A DNA stretch of 64,000 nucleotides from Gemmatimonadota bacterium (lineage in GTDB: Bacteria > Latescibacterota > UBA2968 > UBA8231): assembly GCA_009841115.1 (NCBI GenBank), contig VXML01000030.1:126438-190437 (forward strand). Direction: 5' to 3'. Under the pieces are notes generated by a model that was not told the DNA's origin, did no database searches, and was given only the letters and a program-made list of their open reading frames with translations. The position numbers were made by a program, and so were the translations under genes. Each line of letters begins with the position of its first letter. The stretch's first letter is position 1. Below are positions 59,896-64,000 of the stretch, one piece after another.

Positions 59896-61908
59896 ATGGC
59901 CGAGCCTAAGCTGCGATTCCCGGTGCGGAAGTTAGCGGCGCTCAGGCCGGGTTATCTGGCATTGCTGTTTGTAGTACTGGCCGCGGTGTTGGGGGCCTTT
60001 GCACTCTACGGCCTGCGGCAGTCGCAGCAATCGACCTTGGAGACACTCGAACGCGGGGCGCGGTCGCTGGCCGAAGCGGTTTCGCGCGCCGAGGAGAACG
60101 TGCTCCGCGCCGAAGGCGACATGGAAGAACTGATCGAGGAACGGCTGCTGGACAACGCCCGGCTGCTAGCCGAGTTGGGGCTGACACAGACGTTTTCCGA
60201 CACGCTCTTGGCGCGGATTGCAGTGGACAACGCCCTTGACCAAGTCGATGTGCTCGACGTGGCTGGCCAACTGGTGGCGTCGAGTGGAGTTGTCGATACA
60301 GAGGAGCTGGTGGAGTGGCAGCGGGAGTTGGAGCCGCTGTTGGTAGGCGTGGAGGAGGCGCTGCTGTTCGAATTAGACGACCAGCTCTTTGCCGTGGCCG
60401 TGGCCATGCGGGATGGAGGCGCGGTGATTGTGCGGGCTGCGGCCGAGCGACTGTTGCACCTGCGAATTCGCTCCGGCGCTGGTCGGCTGATCCAAGAGAT
60501 CGGTACCAACCAAGACATTGTGTACATGGCATTGCAGGACACGCTGGGCCTGTTGGCCGCTTCGCACGATTTGGTCTTGCTCGAAAGCATTGTCGGCGAC
60601 GCGTTTCTCGAGACGGCCCTGACGCGCAATGCGGCCGCTTCGCGCCTCGTCGAGTTCGAGGGCGAAGAGATATTTGAGGTAGTAATCCCCTTCGCGCCCC
60701 AAGGGACGACGCTGGGGCTTTTGCGCATTGGCCTCTCGCTCGACGAACTGCGGGCACAGGAGCAGCGCGGGCGGCTGCAAGTGGCGTTGCTGGTACTGCT
60801 GCTTCTGATATTGGGTGCCGTGGGCACTGGGGCGGTAATTGTGCGGCAAAACTTGGCTCTGCTCACCGATGCGTACGCGAACATACAGACCTATAGCAGC
60901 CGTATCTTGGCGCAGATGACGGAGGCGGTGGTGGCTACGGACCCGGCTGGGATCATTGAAGTCTTCAATCAAGCGGCCGAGGCATTGTTCGGGATCGAGG
61001 GCGAACAGGTGCAGGGGCAAAGCCTGCGCGATGTGTGGCCGCACGAGGCCGTGGATAGGGCCTTGGCTGGCGAGGAACTGGTGAGCTTGGCCTGTCGTTT
61101 TACGGATGTTCAAGGCCGCGAACGGACTCTATCGCTGTCGAGCGCCCAGGTTTATAATGCCAGCGGCGAGGTGGAGACCATCGTCTTGGTGATTCAGGAT
61201 CTGAGTGAGAAGGTGGCGCTGGAGGCCGATCTCCGGCGACGAGACCGCTTGGCCTCTATGGGGGCACTGGCCTCGGGCGTAGCCCACGAAGTGCGCAACC
61301 CACTCAATGCCATCAGTGTGATCGTGCAGCGGCTGCGGCGCGAGTTTACTCCGCGTGCAGACGAGGGCGAATACCGCCAGCTAACCCAAGTCGTCGCCGG
61401 TGAGGTCGAGCGGGTCAATCGCATTATCCAGCAGTTTTTGGAGTTGGCGCGCCCGCCCGCGCTTGCCAAGAGGCGCGTAGAGCTAGCGTCAATCTTAGAG
61501 CGGGCGGCTGAGACGGTCGAGCCGCAAATGCTCGCCGCTGGGCTGCGGCTGGAGCGAGATTTTGCTGGCGTGGGTGAGGTCCAAGTCGATGCGGATCAGC
61601 TACATCAGGCGCTGCTCAACTTGCTGGTCAATGCGGTGGAAGCTACGGACGAGGGGCACATCCGGCTAGAGGCGCAGTCGCTACCCAAGGGATGGGTGGA
61701 GATCGGCGTGGCTGACACTGGCTCGGGCATTCCGGCCGAAGATGCCGAGCGGATATTCGACCTGTATTTCACGACCAAGGCCGCGGGCGCGGGGCTGGGT
61801 TTGAGCTTGGTGCACCGCATCGTCGCAGAGCACGGGGGGCGCGTTGAAGTGCAGAGTGATCGCGGCGCGGGCACGCGATTTGTCATTCTACTGCCAAGGG
61901 GGCTTTGA
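59896..61908 (+). CDS. Membrane sensor histidine kinase (NtrB-like, PAS domain)
   Basis: This is a 670-residue kinase. One membrane segment is at about 15-38, followed by an extracytoplasmic sensor region with a coiled-coil start, and a second segment at about 295-318. A PAS domain (MTEAVVATDPAGIIEVFNQA) follows. The H box is GVAHEVRNPLNAIS (phosphoacceptor His near 466), the N box is LLNLLVNAVEAT, and the G boxes are VADTGSGIP and AGLGLSLVHRI. It phosphorylates a response regulator not present in the window. It may belong with the preceding cell-wall gene, 163 bases upstream, but has its own AAGGCGGG ribosome site. Confidence 0.92.
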   Translation: MAEPKLRFPVRKLAALRPGYLALLFVVLAAVLGAFALYGLRQSQQSTLETLERGARSLAEAVSRAEENVLRAEGDMEELIEERLLDNARLLAELGLTQTFSDTLLARIAVDNALDQVDVLDVAGQLVASSGVVDTEELVEWQRELEPLLVGVEEALLFELDDQLFAVAVAMRDGGAVIVRAAAERLLHLRIRSGAGRLIQEIGTNQDIVYMALQDTLGLLAASHDLVLLESIVGDAFLETALTRNAAASRLVEFEGEEIFEVVIPFAPQGTTLGLLRIGLSLDELRAQEQRGRLQVALLVLLLLILGAVGTGAVIVRQNLALLTDAYANIQTYSSRILAQMTEAVVATDPAGIIEVFNQAAEALFGIEGEQVQGQSLRDVWPHEAVDRALAGEELVSLACRFTDVQGRERTLSLSSAQVYNASGEVETIVLVIQDLSEKVALEADLRRRDRLASMGALASGVAHEVRNPLNAISVIVQRLRREFTPRADEGEYRQLTQVVAGEVERVNRIIQQFLELARPPALAKRRVELASILERAAETVEPQMLAAGLRLERDFAGVGEVQVDADQLHQALLNLLVNAVEATDEGHIRLEAQSLPKGWVEIGVADTGSGIPAEDAERIFDLYFTTKAAGAGLGLSLVHRIVAEHGGRVEVQSDRGAGTRFVILLPRGL

Positions 61909-61925
61909 AATGGCTGGAGAGATGG

Positions 61926-61953
61926 TTGAAATCGGGAGAATGAGGGGTATATT
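61926..61953 (+). promoter_or_regulatory. Sigma70-type promoter for the OLD-like nuclease gene
   Basis: TTGAAA (61926-61931) and TATATT (61948-61953) are 16 bases apart, in the 84-base gap between the histidine kinase and the ATG at 61993. The leader would be about 33 bases. Confidence 0.45.
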
Positions 61954-61992
61954 ACGGGGTGGAGAAGATCAATAGGCGATACCGAGGTACTC

Positions 61993-63645
61993 ATGATCCG
62001 GCGTGTTACTATTAGGAAATTCAAGCGTTTTCGCGAGCAGATGTTCGAGTTGGCAGAGTCGGTGGTGCTCGCCGGCCCCAACAATGCCGGAAAGTCCACG
62101 CTGCTACAGGCCATTGCGACGTGGAAGCTCGGGATTGACCGCTGGCTGGCCCAGCGCGAGGGGGGCCGGGCGGTCAAGCGATCCGGCGTGGCAATAACCC
62201 GCGCCGATTTCACCGCCGTGCCGTTGCGCGAGATGAATCTATTGTGGGAGGGACGGAAGGTCACCGGTCCCCGTGGTATGTCGGGAACGCGGCGGCTGAT
62301 CGAGATCGTCGTGGAAGGTGGAGCAGGCGAGGAGAATTGGACGTGCGGAATCGAATTCCAGTACTCCAATCCCGAGGTGGTACATGCGCGTCCGCAGATG
62401 GCCAAAGATCTCGACCCGGAGGCCATTCGGGAGTTCCCACCCTTGGAGGCCCGAGCACTCGACATCGTTCATGTCCCGCCTCTCGCCGGTATTGAGCGCG
62501 ATGAGCCACGGCGCGACCGGGGGATGCAAGATCTGCTCGTGGGTCAGGGGCGACCGGGCGAAATCCTGCGGAATCTGCTGTGGGAAATTTCCGAGAACAG
62601 GCCGGAAAGCTGGCAGCTACTTGCCGAGCATATCCGTGCACTCTTTCAAATCGAAGTACTCGCGCCATCGTACGCCCCAGCTCAACCGTACATCGTCTGC
62701 GAGTACCGCGAGCCGGGTGGCGATAGGTCCCTCGATTTGTCCAATGCTGGTAGCGGCACTCTACAAGTGCTCCTGCTGCTAGCATTCCTCTACGCTCGAC
62801 CGGCGGCCGTAATCCTGCTTGACGAGCCGGACGCACATCAGCACGTCATCTTGCAAAGACAGGTGTACGACCTGATTCGCAAGGTCGCCCGCGAACGTGG
62901 TGGGCAAGTACTCATCGCCACGCATTCCGAGGTCGTCCTCGATGCCACCGAGCCGACACGGGTGCTCGGATTTTTCGGTGAATCACCCCGTCCACTCGTC
63001 AACGAAATCCAACGAGACCAACTTCGCGAAGCCCTTAAGCGTCTGACCACCACTGATCTCCTATTGGGCCGCGAGGTCGGTGCAGTGCTTTACGTCGAGG
63101 GTGAGACAGACGAGCGGATCTTAGGTGAGTGGGCACGAATTCTCGATCATCCGGCTCAGAGCTTCTTTAAGCGGCCGTTTGTGCGCTTGCTCGGCGGTCG
63201 AAGTCTGCGCGAAGCCCGTGAGCACTTCTTTGCCATGCAGGCCGCCTTTCCCGGGCTACCGGCCCTATGCTTGCTTGATGGTGACAACCTCGACGAACCG
63301 GACGCGGAGATGACCCGTGCCGGTCTCGTCGTCTTGCGCTGGCGTCGCTACGAGATCGAGAACTACCTGTTGCAGCCCGAGGCGATCGCGCGGTTCGCCA
63401 ACTTCCCGTTGGTGGAAGAGGCGTTTTGGCGACAGGTACCTCGTGGGACTAACCTGTTTGGGGATCACGTCTCGCTAGTGCGCGTCAAGGCGAGTGACGA
63501 GTTCCTTGTGCCGCTACTCGCCGAGATCGGCAATCCCTCACCTAAGCGAGACTTGTATCTATTAGCCGCCAAGATGCAGCCCGACGAAATCCACCCCGAA
63601 GTAGTGGAAAAGCTGGACCGGGTGGCGACACTGTGCGCGGGATAG
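61993..63645 (+). CDS. OLD-family ATPase-TOPRIM nuclease
   Basis: This is a 550-residue protein. The N-terminal ABC/AAA15 ATPase has VTIRKFKRFREQ, Walker A GPNNAGKST (about residue 29), the signature area LSNAGSGTLQVLLLL, Walker B VILLDEPDAH (about 272) and IATHSEV (about 309). The C-terminal part has a TOPRIM-like centre with the acidic residues of LYVEGETDE (about 367) and CLLDGDNLDEP (about 426). This order is shared by overcoming-lysogenization-defect (OLD) nucleases and by GajA of Gabija. No helicase partner lies before the window end. It is probably a nuclease in DNA repair or phage defence. Confidence 0.85.
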   Translation: MIRRVTIRKFKRFREQMFELAESVVLAGPNNAGKSTLLQAIATWKLGIDRWLAQREGGRAVKRSGVAITRADFTAVPLREMNLLWEGRKVTGPRGMSGTRRLIEIVVEGGAGEENWTCGIEFQYSNPEVVHARPQMAKDLDPEAIREFPPLEARALDIVHVPPLAGIERDEPRRDRGMQDLLVGQGRPGEILRNLLWEISENRPESWQLLAEHIRALFQIEVLAPSYAPAQPYIVCEYREPGGDRSLDLSNAGSGTLQVLLLLAFLYARPAAVILLDEPDAHQHVILQRQVYDLIRKVARERGGQVLIATHSEVVLDATEPTRVLGFFGESPRPLVNEIQRDQLREALKRLTTTDLLLGREVGAVLYVEGETDERILGEWARILDHPAQSFFKRPFVRLLGGRSLREAREHFFAMQAAFPGLPALCLLDGDNLDEPDAEMTRAGLVVLRWRRYEIENYLLQPEAIARFANFPLVEEAFWRQVPRGTNLFGDHVSLVRVKASDEFLVPLLAEIGNPSPKRDLYLLAAKMQPDEIHPEVVEKLDRVATLCAG

Positions 63646-64000
63646 AGGCCGACCACCAACAAGGATTGCCTCTATAAATGAATGGACCCCGACTCGTGCA
63701 TCCAAAGGCGGACCTACCAATAAACTCTTGGAAATGCCCAGCGCAGGATTACAGAAGCCCCTGAAAAACTGACATGCCCGGCCAATTATCCATTCTCCCT
63801 CACCGACGGCATACAGGCCACGACCGAGAACGCCCTAGCCGTCGGCGATTCAGATGGGGGAGATTGCGCTATGAATGGGGAAAAGCGAGAACTTTTTCTA
63901 TTAGAACTTCGGCCAAGGACGTCGATTCTATAAAGTTGTTATTAGGGATGTGATAATCTGGAAACTTTTTTCTAAGTGCATTCGCGACTTTGTTCGGAAT
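63646..64000. other. Non-coding window end
   Basis: I see no gene in these 355 bases. One plus-strand frame stays open from 63724 to 63933 but has no start codon before ATG 63871 and no recognisable family. The last about 100 bases are AT-rich. No helicase gene that would complete a Gabija pair begins here. Confidence 0.5.

Noticed and set aside
63724..63933. Possible gene at the window end
   Set aside because: The frame has no start codon before 63871, no ribosome site and no recognisable family, so it cannot be supported.
1..64000. CRISPR array, tRNA, rRNA, insertion sequence or phage integration genes
   Set aside because: No regularly spaced short repeats, no tRNA T-loop context, no rRNA conserved blocks, and no transposase or integrase motifs were seen while reading both strands.

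Overview
The window looks like a chromosomal segment of an uncultivated, didermic, moderately GC-rich bacterium. The clues are many signal peptides and lipoboxes, two large putative outer-membrane barrels, and repeated secreted proteins ending in a TPNGDGIND/FlgD-Ig-like C-terminal domain. Other clues are CRTAC1/ASPIC-UnbV and FG-GAP proteins, SUMF1-type lipoproteins, and Gfo/Idh, TIM-barrel isomerase and SDR catabolic genes. This mix is typical of FCB-superphylum lineages such as Latescibacterota, or of Poribacteria-like genomes. That placement is inference: no rRNA, tRNA or ribosomal marker gene was seen.

Layout. (1) 1-32 kb is a secretion and surface region. It holds the tail of a CTD protein, two paralogous barrel-like proteins (290-6089), a polytopic membrane protein with TPRs, and a secreted CBM9/DOMON-like protein. 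An array of eight large secreted proteins follows, in two families with the order A1 A2 B1 B2 B3 A3 | operon | A4 B4. Both families have a signal peptide, discoidin-like (F5/8 type C-like) modules and the same C-terminal domain ending in Ala-Tyr. A five-gene catabolic operon (SDR, SnoaL-like, TIM-barrel isomerase, Gfo/Idh/MocA, MetE-like) sits inside the array at 22.9-27.6 kb. (2) 32-41 kb holds beta-propeller/FG-GAP lipoproteins (one with a c-type heme motif), a SUMF1-type lipoprotein, and a tightly overlapping operon of GT-C glycosyltransferase, CRTAC1-like protein and GT-C glycosyltransferase. (3) 41.1-44.6 kb is a complete CUT2 (ribose-type) sugar ABC transporter. (4) 44.6-51.8 kb is a visibly more AT-rich accessory island. 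It contains an orphan HicB, two internally deleted RelB/DinJ-type antitoxin remnants, a small lipoprotein with a hairpin leader, a GNAT protein, a 1169-residue SF1 helicase-PLD nuclease fusion (Mokosh type II-like architecture) and a nucleotidyltransferase/HEPN pair. (5) 51.8-57.3 kb, minus strand, holds an M16 peptidase, an FGGY sugar kinase and a zinc-less MDR dehydrogenase. (6) 57.3-63.6 kb holds a promoter-terminator leader before an MltF-like lytic transglycosylase, an NtrB-like sensor kinase and an OLD-family ATPase-TOPRIM nuclease.

How the genes may work together: the barrels, the secreted discoidin arrays and the CBM9-like protein look like one surface system for binding a polymer or cell-surface glycan. 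The catabolic operon, ABC transporter and kinase/dehydrogenase pair are suited to processing the resulting sugars or cyclitols. The two most interesting candidates for a poorly described system are the barrel/A/B surface array and the helicase-PLD protein next to a HEPN-nucleotidyltransferase pair. In the array, the barrels and A proteins share an LDPTV segment and the B proteins share near-identical flanks around a variable loop. All functions here are read from sequence motifs, and no database search was run.
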